A program made the translations under genes and the position numbers. DNA of 55,330 bases from Thermoplasmata archaeon (lineage in GTDB: Archaea > Thermoplasmatota > Thermoplasmata > Thermoplasmatales > Thermoplasmataceae): assembly GCA_021802055.1 (NCBI GenBank), contig JAKAAY010000012.1:1-55330 (forward strand). The letters are read 5' to 3'. Shown here piece by piece: positions 32,908-42,160 of this stretch (position 1 is the first letter of the stretch; the number at the start of each line of letters is the position of its first letter). Below the pieces are notes generated by a model. It saw only the letters and a program-made list of their open reading frames with translations, ran no database searches and was not told the DNA's origin.

Positions 32908-35289
32908 ATGGAGCTTGATCTTGGCGCAATAGAGAGGAAATGGAGGGAATACTGGGACAATAACAGGGTTTATTCCTTCAAGTACAGCAGCCACAGCAAC
33001 CTGTACTCCATCGATACTCCCCCTCCCACTGTGAGTGGAGCCATGCACATGGGTCATGCGTACTCCTACCCTCATCAGGACATAATTGCAAGATACAAGA
33101 GAATGAGGGGGTTTGACGTTTTCTACCCGTTCGGTTTGGATGATAATGGACTTCCGACTGAACGCTACACAGAGAAGGTTAACGGCGTTCGCGGAAGATC
33201 GATGCCCATAGCGGAATTCCAGAAGCTCTGCTCTGATACCAGCCTTAAGCTGGAAGAGGAGATGCTGGAGTCGTGGAAAGCCATAGGGTTGAGCTCAGAT
33301 TTTCAAAACTATTACAGGACGATCTCCCCCGAGGTCATGAAAATTTCGCAGACATACTTCCTGGACATGTACGAAAAGAACATGGTATACAGGAATGAGG
33401 GGACTTCCCTCTTCTGTCCTGTTTGCGGAACTTCGATCTCACAGATAGACCTTGCTGACAGGGAAATGAGTGGAAATTTCTATTTCATCCCTTTTTCTGG
33501 TGAAGAAGGAGAGCATGTTACAATAGCAACCACCAGACCCGAGATGCTCTGGGCCTGCGTGGCGCTATTCGCGAACCCTTCAGACAAGCGATATGCCGGC
33601 CTTAAGGGAAAGAAATTTGCGGTTCCTCTTTCAGGGCACTCCGTGCAGGTAATTCTTGATGGTTCCGTGGATCCGGATAAAGGTACTGGCATTGAGATGG
33701 TCTGCACCTTTGGCGATCAGAATGACGCCATGCTTTGGAAGAAATACGGTCTGCCAATCAGGGCGGTCCTTGGAACAGATGGAAGGCTGAATTCTGTTGC
33801 CGGCCCACTAAACGGCCTGCTTCCTCAGGAGGCAAGAAAAGAGGCGGAGAGACTGCTGAAAGAAGGCGGCATAGTGACGGATATCAGGAAAACACAGAGA
33901 TCTGTCAATGTCCATGAAAGATGCGGGACCCCTGCAGAGATAACCGTGAGCAAGCAGTGGTTTGTGAAATGCCTTGACCTGAAACCAAGACTGATTGACA
34001 CCGGACGTCAGATTAAGTGGCACCCTGACCATATGCGGATAAGGTATGAAAACTGGGTATCGAACCTGAGATGGGACTGGTGTATATCCAGGCAGCGATA
34101 TTATGGAATACCTTTTCCGGTTTGGTATTGCCAGGAATGCGGCCATATAATCACTGCCGACGGGTCTTCACTGCCCGTTGACCCGAGAATCACCCCCATT
34201 GAGAGCTGCCCAAAATGCAGGTCTCACCACATCGTGCCTGAGAGTGATGTAATGGACACCTGGGCTACGTCCTCTCTTTCACCCGTAATAGCAGCTGAAA
34301 AGCACGGGTTGTCAAGTATCGTCCCCCCGTACACAGCAAGGTTCCAGGCGCACGATATCATTTCAACCTGGGCGTTCACCACCATTTTGAGAAGTATCAT
34401 CCACAGGGGAGAACCCCCATGGAAAGAGGCTTTCATCAGCGGTAATGTGAAAGATCCGACGGGATCAAAGCTGTCAAAGAGCAAGGGAAATGCCGTCAGT
34501 CCGATGGATTTCATCACCAAGTACGGGGCGGATGCAGTGAGGTACTGGGCGAGCGGCGCCGCAGCTGGAGAAGACATCAGCATCAGCGAACAGGAGTTCG
34601 TGAGGGGACGCAGAACCGTAATCAAGTTACTTAACTCATTTCGGCTCCTTGAGATACTTTCCGGAGGATCACAGATAGACCCGGTATGGAAGGCCGTCCA
34701 TCCCGTGAATATGTGGATACTTGCAAAAGTCAGCGGCATTATCGAAGAGGTTACTGCTTTCATGGATGCCTATGAGTTTTCAAAAGGCAGGTCATCCATT
34801 GACAACTTCTTCTGGAATATATTCTGCGATAACTACCTGGAAATCATCAAGTCCATGATCAGGATTGGAACAGAGTCCGGGAACGCCCGGATGAAGAATG
34901 AAACGCTGGGTACTGCTTTTGGAGTCTTTATTTCATTGATAAAGATGTATGCCCCATTCCTTCCGTTCATCACAGAGGAGATATACTCACTGTTAAGACT
35001 GAATGAAAAGAAGAAGAGCGTCCACCTTGAACGGTGGCCTGTTTTCTCGTTTAGAGGGGATAGTGCGCTCATGAGTGACGTGGACTGCATGATAGAGGTC
35101 ATAGGCTCCATCAGGGCACTGAAGAGCGGCCTTAAGATCTCCATGAGTGCTGGGATCCCTGCCATAAAACTGGTTCTCCCAGATTGTGGTTTTGAACAGC
35201 TCTCACCCATAGTGTGCGACATGCTCAGGGTGGGCAGGATTGACATTGAAAATGGAGAAAAGATTGAGGCTTCTCTGCTGACAGGTTAG
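32908..35289 (+). CDS. valS: Valyl-tRNA synthetase
   Basis: A 793-residue class I synthetase. The HIGH-type motif is HMGH at residues 47-50 within PPPTVSGAMHMGHAYSY, the SG-x-x-H-x-GH form typical of ValRS. The editing domain contains TTRPEMLWACVALFANPSD. KMSKS appears as GSKLSKSKGN (about residue 520). FCPVCGTSIS and the CQECG...CPKC segments suggest zinc-binding insertions. The C-terminal anticodon-binding helices are present; the coiled-coil tail of bacterial ValRS is absent, as expected in archaea. Confidence 0.96.
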   Translation: MELDLGAIERKWREYWDNNRVYSFKYSSHSNLYSIDTPPPTVSGAMHMGHAYSYPHQDIIARYKRMRGFDVFYPFGLDDNGLPTERYTEKVNGVRGRSMPIAEFQKLCSDTSLKLEEEMLESWKAIGLSSDFQNYYRTISPEVMKISQTYFLDMYEKNMVYRNEGTSLFCPVCGTSISQIDLADREMSGNFYFIPFSGEEGEHVTIATTRPEMLWACVALFANPSDKRYAGLKGKKFAVPLSGHSVQVILDGSVDPDKGTGIEMVCTFGDQNDAMLWKKYGLPIRAVLGTDGRLNSVAGPLNGLLPQEARKEAERLLKEGGIVTDIRKTQRSVNVHERCGTPAEITVSKQWFVKCLDLKPRLIDTGRQIKWHPDHMRIRYENWVSNLRWDWCISRQRYYGIPFPVWYCQECGHIITADGSSLPVDPRITPIESCPKCRSHHIVPESDVMDTWATSSLSPVIAAEKHGLSSIVPPYTARFQAHDIISTWAFTTILRSIIHRGEPPWKEAFISGNVKDPTGSKLSKSKGNAVSPMDFITKYGADAVRYWASGAAAGEDISISEQEFVRGRRTVIKLLNSFRLLEILSGGSQIDPVWKAVHPVNMWILAKVSGIIEEVTAFMDAYEFSKGRSSIDNFFWNIFCDNYLEIIKSMIRIGTESGNARMKNETLGTAFGVFISLIKMYAPFLPFITEEIYSLLRLNEKKKSVHLERWPVFSFRGDSALMSDVDCMIEVIGSIRALKSGLKISMSAGIPAIKLVLPDCGFEQLSPIVCDMLRVGRIDIENGEKIEASLLTG

Positions 35290-35352
35290 TTTCTCCGGTT
35301 TTCCTGACCGTTTCGTGGATGCGCAGTCGAAAGTCTCTTTCCGTCAGGCTCA

Positions 35353-35373
35353 AGCCTCATGGTGGGTGAGGCT
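35353..35373 (+). terminator. Hairpin after valS
   Basis: AGCCTCA (35353-35359) and TGAGGCT (35367-35373) form a perfect 7-base stem around a 7-base loop, 64 bases after the valS stop. No long T-run follows directly, so a factor-independent terminator in the bacterial sense is not certain. The remainder of the 300-base gap shows no gene; the TATA/A+T-rich promoter of the next gene is at 35560-35583. Confidence 0.4.
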
Positions 35374-35594
35374 GCAGGTCATAAAAGCTCTCCTGGTCTG
35401 CCCCATAAATGCATTCCAGTCAGGATGATGAATAACATGTACACCGCCGGGATATGGTCTGCACCAGCGGACTTCTGTGAATACCCGTTTGCATCAGCTA
35501 TATACATCTGTTACTTTCTGGGAATCAAACCTCAATGATTTACGGTTTTCAGGATCAAAACTGTTAAAAACTATATTTAAATGGTATTAACCGA

Positions 35595-36110
35595 ATGGTA
35601 TCTTTCAACACAAAGTGGACAATGCGAACCGGACTGATTCTTATTGCCGTTTCAGTGGTCCTGCTTGGCATATCAGGCTACGGCATCTTATCGACAAATA
35701 ACAACCAGTTCACCAAGGTAATTCCAGAAGGAGGCTACATAACTGTCAATACCACAACAGGTGTGAGTCAGGGGGATGAGATAGCATATACTGTATCAAC
35801 CACGGGGAATGTTTCTGTTGAGCTGATTGGCCCTTCCGGAATAGTTTCTTCTAACTATACCGTGAGCCCAGCCACACCCCTGAACAAGGTCGTTGTCTCA
35901 AACGCTTCCGGAGTCTGGGCTGTGAAGATCTACAATACACAGGCCGGGCAGAGCTATGTCCATGGTTCCCTGGGCTACATAGCAGTGGCCGATACAGCCA
36001 TGCTCTACCTTGGGCTTGCACTGCTCCCCTCTGGCGTTGTGCTACTGATGCTTTACTTTTCCATAAGAAGGAGGGAGAAAAAACTCTCAGACTTCAACCG
36101 AAGCATATGA
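35595..36110 (+). CDS. Membrane-anchored beta-domain protein, unknown
   Basis: 171 residues: one N-terminal helix (TGLILIAVSVVLLGISGYGI, about 12-31), an external domain of about 95 residues of beta-type sequence with N-x-S/T sites, then a second helix (about 133-155) and a basic tail (RRREKKLSDFNRSI). Two-helix topology places both ends in the cytoplasm. TATA-like sequences (GTTAAAAAC at 35561-35569, CTATATTTAAA at 35572-35582) lie just upstream; an internal ATG at 35622 is an alternative start. No family recognised. Confidence 0.7.
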   Translation: MVSFNTKWTMRTGLILIAVSVVLLGISGYGILSTNNNQFTKVIPEGGYITVNTTTGVSQGDEIAYTVSTTGNVSVELIGPSGIVSSNYTVSPATPLNKVVVSNASGVWAVKIYNTQAGQSYVHGSLGYIAVADTAMLYLGLALLPSGVVLLMLYFSIRRREKKLSDFNRSI

Positions 36111-36126
36111 TCGGTTCCGCCAATAT

Positions 36127-37935
36127 TCAGGAATTCCTCATGCGATACGCTACCCGCATTATTCCTATATGAGTGAGTGCCTGCGGAAAGTTGCCTATCA
36201 TCTCCATGGTTGACAGGTCGATCTCCTCCGAGAAGAGACCCAGGTGATTCCCCATTTTCAGCAGCGATTCGAATACTTCTCTCGCGCGCTCCTTCTCACC
36301 CATTGCCATAAGGCATTCCGCATACCAGAAAGAAAGCAGTGTGAAGGGGTTGTCCTGGCAGTTCAGCCCATCATAGTTGTTGTACCGGCGGAATAAATAA
36401 TTCTTGCTCATCAGATCTTTCTCGATCCTTCTTACTGTGCCTACGCACATGGGATCTGAGGGATCAAGGATTCCTGTAAGAGGTATTCTCAGCAGAGAAC
36501 CGTCCGTTTCGGTTGCGCCGTAATACTGTACAAAGGAGCCAAGCTCGCTGCTGAACCCCTTTGAGATCACCTCCTGCTTTATTGCGTCTGCAGTGGTCTG
36601 CCATTTCTCATAGGGTGCACTATATCCCAGAAGCTTTCCCAGTTTAATGCCCCGGTCAATTCCAATCCAGGCCATCACCTTTGAGTAGACGTAATGCCTG
36701 GGTTCTGTCCTGAACTCCCAGATGCTTGAGTCCGGATTACGCCATATATTCCCGATAGAATCCACTATGCCAATGACAAAATGCCACATGTATGAACTGA
36801 TCGTTCCCCCGATGAGGGCGACATGGTAGACGGCGTTGATGATTGATCCAAACTCGTCTATCTGGAGCTGGTCCCTGGCCAGGTTCCCCATCCTCACGGG
36901 ACGGGATTTCATGTACCCCTCATAATCCACCTCATACTCATCCGGCTGGTCATCCCCGGTTATGGGGTATAATGTCTTCAGGGACCCGCTTTTTTTCACA
37001 ATCTCCATGATATCATACAGGAATCTTATGGCTTCCCTTCTGTATCCTGCTTCAGACAGGGCCTCCACAACGTATGAGGTGTCACGCACCCAGGCATATC
37101 TGTAATCCCAGTTCCTTTCCCCCCCGATGCATTCGGGAAGACTGGAGGTTGGGGCAGCCACCATGAGACCCGTTGGCTGGTAAAAGAGACCCTTCAAGGT
37201 GAGTGCAGTCCTTACGACCATATCCCTGTAGACTTTGGGGAAGTCTCCCTGTTTTACCCAGCTTTTCCAATAATCCAGAGTTTCCCTGAGCCGGAGATCA
37301 GACTTGCAGTCTCCAACCGGGTTTACAACGGTGGTTCCATGCTGGATAATGAGCCATCTCGATTCACCTCTTTGTAGCCTTGCGGAACCCGTGATTAACC
37401 CACCATCAATTTCACCGGGAATATCTGTGGATAATGTTATGGTACCTGAGTCGGCTGCGAAAAGGAATCCTCCATCGATCTTTTGAACCTGCGGAATGCT
37501 TTTTCCGAAATTGAAATTGGGCTTAAGCGCAAAGAAAACCTCAACAGGCGAATGGGCGTCTATCCTTCTGTGTATCTCCGGAAAGTCGATCTTTTCGTAC
37601 TCAGATGCGGGAATGAAATCTGTGAGTCTAAACAGTTCCGTTTCTCCCCTGCGGAATGTGGTTACCAGGACGTTGGTATCCTCCATGTAGGCCTGCGATG
37701 ACGTGATGCCGGATGTTTCGTACGGCCTTATGCTGAAGTATCCTCCCTTGCTGGCGTCAAGCAGGGAGTCGAATAAGGGATTATCCTGAAAAGTCGGCAG
37801 GCATGCCCAGTCAATTGTACCTCCTGTACTCACAAGGGCTGCAGTTCTGTTGCTGGCTATCATGCCATGATGAGAGATCTTTGGATACTTGCCTGAAGAT
37901 TGTATTTCCATCGGGAATCTATCGCCCCTGTCCAT
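36127..37935 (-). CDS. Glycoside hydrolase family 15 (glucoamylase/trehalase type)
   Basis: 602 residues with the GH15 layout: N-terminal beta-sandwich (about 15-230) and an (alpha/alpha)6 barrel (about 240-600). Seen: GGERNWDYRYAWVRDTSYVV (271-290), the predicted general acid E407 in SSIWEFRTEPRHYVYSK, and the predicted general base in FSEEIDLSTMEMIGNFPQA (E570 or E571). No signal peptide, so a cytoplasmic enzyme acting on stored glucan or trehalose; Thermoplasma GH15 members have been reported as trehalases. The usual YGE in the barrel is FGS here. Promoter CTAAAAAAG on the minus strand near 37970, divergent from aroB. Confidence 0.9.
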   Translation of the reverse strand: MDRGDRFPMEIQSSGKYPKISHHGMIASNRTAALVSTGGTIDWACLPTFQDNPLFDSLLDASKGGYFSIRPYETSGITSSQAYMEDTNVLVTTFRRGETELFRLTDFIPASEYEKIDFPEIHRRIDAHSPVEVFFALKPNFNFGKSIPQVQKIDGGFLFAADSGTITLSTDIPGEIDGGLITGSARLQRGESRWLIIQHGTTVVNPVGDCKSDLRLRETLDYWKSWVKQGDFPKVYRDMVVRTALTLKGLFYQPTGLMVAAPTSSLPECIGGERNWDYRYAWVRDTSYVVEALSEAGYRREAIRFLYDIMEIVKKSGSLKTLYPITGDDQPDEYEVDYEGYMKSRPVRMGNLARDQLQIDEFGSIINAVYHVALIGGTISSYMWHFVIGIVDSIGNIWRNPDSSIWEFRTEPRHYVYSKVMAWIGIDRGIKLGKLLGYSAPYEKWQTTADAIKQEVISKGFSSELGSFVQYYGATETDGSLLRIPLTGILDPSDPMCVGTVRRIEKDLMSKNYLFRRYNNYDGLNCQDNPFTLLSFWYAECLMAMGEKERAREVFESLLKMGNHLGLFSEEIDLSTMEMIGNFPQALTHIGIMRVAYRMRNS

Positions 37936-37984
37936 AATGAGGAAGAAGGTAACATCCTGCTTAACCTTTTTTTAGTCCCTATTG

Positions 37985-39094
37985 ATGCGATCCCAACAAG
38001 AAATGTGCTCCTCGGATTCTGTTTTCAGCCTTTCAGACTACGGCATAGACACAACGGTAAGGATCGGTTCCGGGACAGTAATGGATGAGCTTGAGGTACT
38101 AAAAGGACAGAAAATCTATCTCGCAGTTAGCCGGAGGGTTTTTTCCCTGCGCAGCGATCTTGCAGAAAGGTTGCCCAGAGATGGCAGTATCATAATTTAC
38201 CTAGTGGACGATGGCGAGAGTTGCAAGTCTTTGTCCGGCTATGGAGCCATGATAGGTGATCTACTTCTTCATGATTTCCCGCGTGGAGGCATTATTGCTT
38301 ACATTGGCGGTGGAACCCTTGGGGACCTTTCAGGATTTGTTTCTTCCACGTACAAAAGAGGGACAGGGTTTGCAGCATTTCCCACCACCCTGCTCTCAAT
38401 GGTGGACAGTTCCATCGGAGGAAAAAATGCCCTGGACTATGACTCCCTCAAAAATGCTGTGGGAACCATATGGAACCCTTCCAGAGTGGTCATTGACCTT
38501 GATTTCCTTGATACCCTTCCACGGGATGAGCTATACAATGGGATCTCAGAGATCGTGAAATATTCCATACTGGCAGATCCAGATCTCATAAGCAGTGCTG
38601 GATTCAGAAAACTTGCCCAGCGGGATGTCTCTGCCAGCGCTGACATAATTGAGAGAAGCATCCACATCAAGTCCATGTTCCTGAAGGGAGATGTGGACGA
38701 CAGGAAAGGAGGCAGGATATTTCTCAACTTTGGCCACACGTTTGGGCATGCTCTCGAGGCTGTCACGCATAATGCCATTTCACACGGCCGCAGCGTTGCC
38801 GCAGGTATGATATTCGAAACCCAGTTAGCCTTTGACCTTGGATTGTGCAGTGAAACTAACAAAAACAAGGTTGTTTCCATGGTTGTCAGTTCAGGCATAG
38901 ATCTTCCCGGCTTGCATGGTATTGATCCCTCGTTGATGATGAAATACGTGCTCAACGACAAAAAGTCAAAGGAAGGAAAACTGATTATCCCTTTTGCCGT
39001 GAGACCTGGCAAGGTGGATCTTGCAATGGTCAGCCCCCTTGAGTTTGAGAAATCGCTTATGGAGTTCATGGTGAGTGGATATGAGCAACGCTGA
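37985..39094 (+). CDS. aroB: 3-dehydroquinate synthase
   Basis: About 369 residues of the classical NAD- and metal-dependent family that cyclises DAHP to 3-dehydroquinate, not the archaeal AroB' type. Seen: GGGTLGDLSGFVSSTYKRGT, FPTTLLSMVDSSIGGKNALD, NAVGTIWNPSRVVID, and the metal ligands in NFGHTFGHALEA plus the later SHGRSVAAGM. ATG 37985 is preferred to TTG 37982; an internal ATG at 38003 is also possible. First gene of aroB-E-K-A; its end overlaps aroE by 14 bases. The divergent GH15 promoter shares the 50-base gap. Confidence 0.95.
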   Translation: MRSQQEMCSSDSVFSLSDYGIDTTVRIGSGTVMDELEVLKGQKIYLAVSRRVFSLRSDLAERLPRDGSIIIYLVDDGESCKSLSGYGAMIGDLLLHDFPRGGIIAYIGGGTLGDLSGFVSSTYKRGTGFAAFPTTLLSMVDSSIGGKNALDYDSLKNAVGTIWNPSRVVIDLDFLDTLPRDELYNGISEIVKYSILADPDLISSAGFRKLAQRDVSASADIIERSIHIKSMFLKGDVDDRKGGRIFLNFGHTFGHALEAVTHNAISHGRSVAAGMIFETQLAFDLGLCSETNKNKVVSMVVSSGIDLPGLHGIDPSLMMKYVLNDKKSKEGKLIIPFAVRPGKVDLAMVSPLEFEKSLMEFMVSGYEQR

Positions 39095-39917
39095 CCTCAC
39101 AGGCCTCATCGGACATCCCGTTTCACACTCCTGGAGCCCGTTGTTATGGAACGCTCTGTACCGGAGCCGGGCGATGCATCACCTCTATGTGGCCATAGAC
39201 CTTGAACCTCATGACCTGGGCAGGTTTGTATTGATTTCCAGATCATCTCTCCTGGGATTCAATGTTACTGCTCCTTACAAGAGAAGCGTCATGGAACATC
39301 TTGATTCCATAGATAGAGAGGCTGCACGCATTGGCTCCGTAAATGTCGTTGTCGCCCGCGATCACGGGCTGGTAGGAGGCAATACAGATTATTCCGGATT
39401 TGGAAACCTGCTTGAGACGCACGAATTTGACCTCCATTCGACGCGCATCTGCATAAGGGGCACTGGAGGCTCATTCAGGAGCGTATATGCCTATATCGCG
39501 GACCACTTCGGGGGGGTCGACATCAGCGTTATATCCCGAACTCCGGGGAATTTTACAGCAAAAGACCCTCTCTTTGCTAATGGGCCGCTTCCCGTTTTCC
39601 TCGATTATTATGCAGCAAAGGATGCAAAATTCGATTTTCTGATAAACTGCTCTCCACTTGGAATGCTAGATGAAAGGCAGCTCCCTTTCCCCATTGAGAC
39701 ACTCCAAAATGCGGAAGCAGGGATAGACCTGATCTATAATCCAGCCAAGACTCCATTTGTGAAGTGCATGGAGAGCCTGGGAAAAGCCTGCGCCAATGGG
39801 CTAGCCATGTTTGCCGGGCAGGCGCGTGAGTCATTTGAGCGCATACACGGATTTGATCCCGGGAAAGAGGCTGTTGACCGGATACTTTCTGGCATTGATG
39901 GAGGTGGCAGCCGGTGA
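39081..39917 (+). CDS. aroE: Shikimate dehydrogenase
   Basis: About 278 residues; reduces 3-dehydroshikimate to shikimate with NADPH. Seen: LIGHPVSHSWSPLLWNALYR, FNVTAPYKRSVM (substrate lysine), GGNTDYSGFGNLL, the dinucleotide loop IRGTGGSFRSVYAYI, and INCSPLGML. The glycine-rich loop is GTGGSFR rather than the common GAGGAAR. ATG 39081 is chosen with GGTGAG about 6 bases upstream inside aroB; GTG 39075 is an alternative. It overlaps aroK by 4 bases (GTGA). Confidence 0.95.
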   Translation: MSNADLTGLIGHPVSHSWSPLLWNALYRSRAMHHLYVAIDLEPHDLGRFVLISRSSLLGFNVTAPYKRSVMEHLDSIDREAARIGSVNVVVARDHGLVGGNTDYSGFGNLLETHEFDLHSTRICIRGTGGSFRSVYAYIADHFGGVDISVISRTPGNFTAKDPLFANGPLPVFLDYYAAKDAKFDFLINCSPLGMLDERQLPFPIETLQNAEAGIDLIYNPAKTPFVKCMESLGKACANGLAMFAGQARESFERIHGFDPGKEAVDRILSGIDGGGSR

Positions 39918-40732
39918 GATCAGTTACCGTAAAATCCAATGGAGGGCTGTCGGTCCTTTCAGCGTTTGCCACGGGAAAGGGAGGGGCCTGCTCGGTAGAT
40001 CTCCCGATGGAAGTATCTGTGAGCAGCGGAAAGGGCATGAAAACGTCTGAACCCATAGAGAGGGTCCTTGCATTCCTCACGTCAAAAAAAATGGCCAGCG
40101 GCGAATATACCATTTCTGTCAGGAGCACAATACCCGAGGCAAACGGCTTGAAGAGCAGCAGTGCACTTGTGCTCTCGGTGATAGTCGGCATATTAAGGCT
40201 TGAAGGGATCGCCATGAATGATGCGGATCTTCTGAGAACTGCTGCGGAGGCTTCGCTGGCCAGCGGGACTTCATCAACGGGTGCAATGGACGATCTTGCA
40301 GCATGTTTTTACGGTGGATACTGTCTGACAGACAACCGGCAGCAGGCTGTCCTGAAAAGAGGAAGGGCCGGAAGCGAGTCGGTTCTCATAGTCCCCAGCA
40401 GGAAGAGGAAGATGCTTTCATCGCAGATGCTGATTCCTCCCGAGAGGGATCTGCATGACTGCTTCAATCGGGCATTGTTGATGGCAGAGCAGGGAAACAT
40501 ATATGGCGCGATGGAACTGAACGGATTCATAATGGCATCCTACACGGGAATTGACTTTCAGACTGTAGGGCTATTGATCAGGAATGGAGCCTCCTATGCT
40601 TCACAGTCCGGCAAGGGACCAGCACTGTTCGGCATCTTCCCGTCATCATCGATTGCAGGAAATATGGGTCTTGAAGACTGCATCTTCACCCATTTCACGG
40701 ATGAGGGGATCAGGGTGGTCGAGGAACCTTGA
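39914..40732 (+). CDS. aroK: Shikimate kinase, archaeal GHMP type
   Basis: 272 residues of the GHMP kinase superfamily, the archaeal replacement for the bacterial P-loop shikimate kinase. The ATP-binding loop is PEANGLKSSSALVLSVIVG (about 73-91); the catalytic-region acid is in SSTGAMDDLAACFYGG, and the C-terminal glycine motif in GASYASQSGKGPALFGIF. The start is GTG, overlapping the aroE stop (GTGA), and the stop overlaps aroA (TTGA). This places translation of the four genes in tight coupling. Confidence 0.94.
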   Translation: MRSVTVKSNGGLSVLSAFATGKGGACSVDLPMEVSVSSGKGMKTSEPIERVLAFLTSKKMASGEYTISVRSTIPEANGLKSSSALVLSVIVGILRLEGIAMNDADLLRTAAEASLASGTSSTGAMDDLAACFYGGYCLTDNRQQAVLKRGRAGSESVLIVPSRKRKMLSSQMLIPPERDLHDCFNRALLMAEQGNIYGAMELNGFIMASYTGIDFQTVGLLIRNGASYASQSGKGPALFGIFPSSSIAGNMGLEDCIFTHFTDEGIRVVEEP

Positions 40733-41997
40733 TAGTGCTTGTTAAACCGGGGAGTGTTCATGGAGTGGTAGAAATCCCATCTTCCAAGAGCTATACCCAG
40801 AGGCTTTTCCTGTTGTCTTCGTTCCTCGGGGTCCCATTGCGATTGCAAGACGTCGGGTTTTCTGAGGATGAGAATGTCGCACTGGATATTGCAAGAAAAG
40901 TTGGGGCAAGAGTCACGGTCAAAGGCAGCACGGTGGACATTGAGCCCGCATTTGCTTGCCCTGAAGAGATCGATGCCATTGAGTCTGGAACCTCCGCAAG
41001 GCTTTCCATTGCACTCCTTGCAGGAAACAGGTGCCGGACAAAGGTTTTTGGCAGGCCTGGGCTATTAAGAAGACCTTTCGGGGAACTGGCTGATTTTCTT
41101 AGTGCAAACGGTGCAGAACTGGAGTTTTCTCATGACGCCATATCCGTTGATGGCTCCAATGTAAACATCGCCAGGACGATTATTCCAGGAAATACAAGTT
41201 CACAATTCGTCTCTGCAGCATTGCTCTTTCTCGCTTCTGCAGGTGGAGAGCATGAAGAGCTTACTGTAACTGGGGATATTGTTTCAAAAAGTTACATTGA
41301 TATTACTATGGACTGCCTGCGGATGATCGGGGTATCTTGCGGATGGAAAGGCCGTAAAATATGGGTGGAAAAACATGTTCAACACAGATCAGTGCTGGAG
41401 GTGTCTGTTGAACCTGATTTTTCATCTGCCTCATTCCTCTATCTGCTTTCACTGTTCAAGGCATCTGGAGTTGTAGAACTCAGAGGTTTGAGAGGAGGTA
41501 GCATTCAACCAGACAGTGCGATTCTTGAGATTCTTGATTCCTGTAAAGCGCGCATGCTGGGTGAAACCTTGATCATCGACGGACCCGGTCACATAAAGAT
41601 CCGGGAGAATGTTGATATTGAGCAGTCTCCCGATCTGGCACCAGTACTCGCCGTTGCCGGGTTGTTTTTGCATGATGGCATTTCCATATGGGGGGTTTCC
41701 AGGTTGCGTCACAAGGAATCGGACAGGTTGATCGAGATCCAGAGACTGGTTTCTGCATTCGGAGGGAACGCTATTCTTTCAGGGGAAACACTCCGCATAG
41801 TCCCTCCTGCAAAGGTCTTGAACCCAGGTTCGCTGGACTTCACCGATCACAGGATGATTATGGCCGGGATTGTTGCAGGGATAGTGTCCGGCTATTCTGT
41901 AAAGCACCATAATGTGGAGAGGATAGCAAAAAGTTATCCAAAATTCCTTCAGCACCTTTCCATGCTGGGAATCAACTTTGAGCTATTGGATCACTGA
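40729..41997 (+). CDS. aroA: 3-phosphoshikimate 1-carboxyvinyltransferase (EPSP synthase)
   Basis: 422 residues; condenses shikimate 3-phosphate with PEP. Seen: PSSKSYTQRLFLLSS, ESGTSARLSIALLAGNR, GNTSSQFVSAALLFLAS, RLRHKESDRLIEIQRLVSAF and DFTDHRMIMAGIVAGI. The start is TTG at 40729, overlapping the aroK stop; GTG at 40735 is an alternative. Last gene of the cluster. DAHP synthase, 3-dehydroquinate dehydratase and chorismate synthase are not in this window. Confidence 0.95.
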   Translation: MIVLVKPGSVHGVVEIPSSKSYTQRLFLLSSFLGVPLRLQDVGFSEDENVALDIARKVGARVTVKGSTVDIEPAFACPEEIDAIESGTSARLSIALLAGNRCRTKVFGRPGLLRRPFGELADFLSANGAELEFSHDAISVDGSNVNIARTIIPGNTSSQFVSAALLFLASAGGEHEELTVTGDIVSKSYIDITMDCLRMIGVSCGWKGRKIWVEKHVQHRSVLEVSVEPDFSSASFLYLLSLFKASGVVELRGLRGGSIQPDSAILEILDSCKARMLGETLIIDGPGHIKIRENVDIEQSPDLAPVLAVAGLFLHDGISIWGVSRLRHKESDRLIEIQRLVSAFGGNAILSGETLRIVPPAKVLNPGSLDFTDHRMIMAGIVAGIVSGYSVKHHNVERIAKSYPKFLQHLSMLGINFELLDH

Positions 41998-42048
41998 CTA
42001 TTCTGTTTATCAAATGTTAGACCACTCCATCATGAAGGATTGGTGCTT

Positions 42049-42058
42049 GTTCGCGAAC
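42049..42058. promoter_or_regulatory. Perfect 10-base palindrome upstream of argS
   Basis: GTTCGCGAAC is its own reverse complement. It lies in the 163-base gap between aroA and argS, about 75 bases before the argS TATA box. It could be a protein-binding site; no partner regulator is evident. Confidence 0.3.
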
Positions 42059-42132
42059 GGGTATGAGAAATTGTCGTTTCATCTCTTTCAATGCCTTGCA
42101 AACTGAATTCAAAACGATGTTTATCAGTCAAT

Positions 42133-42141
42133 AATTTATAT
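42133..42141 (+). promoter_or_regulatory. TATA box that decides the argS GTG start
   Basis: AATTTATAT centred 24 bases before the GTG at 42161. The spacing predicts transcription starting at or next to the GTG, i.e. a leaderless mRNA with a non-ATG start. Confidence 0.5.
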
Positions 42142-42160
42142 GCTTCTTCCATAGAGCACT

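Noticed and set aside
36860-36900. Loss of the YGE glutamate (FGS) in the GH15 enzyme, suggesting inactivity
   Set aside because: The predicted general acid (E407) and general base (E570/E571) lie in other motifs and are both present.
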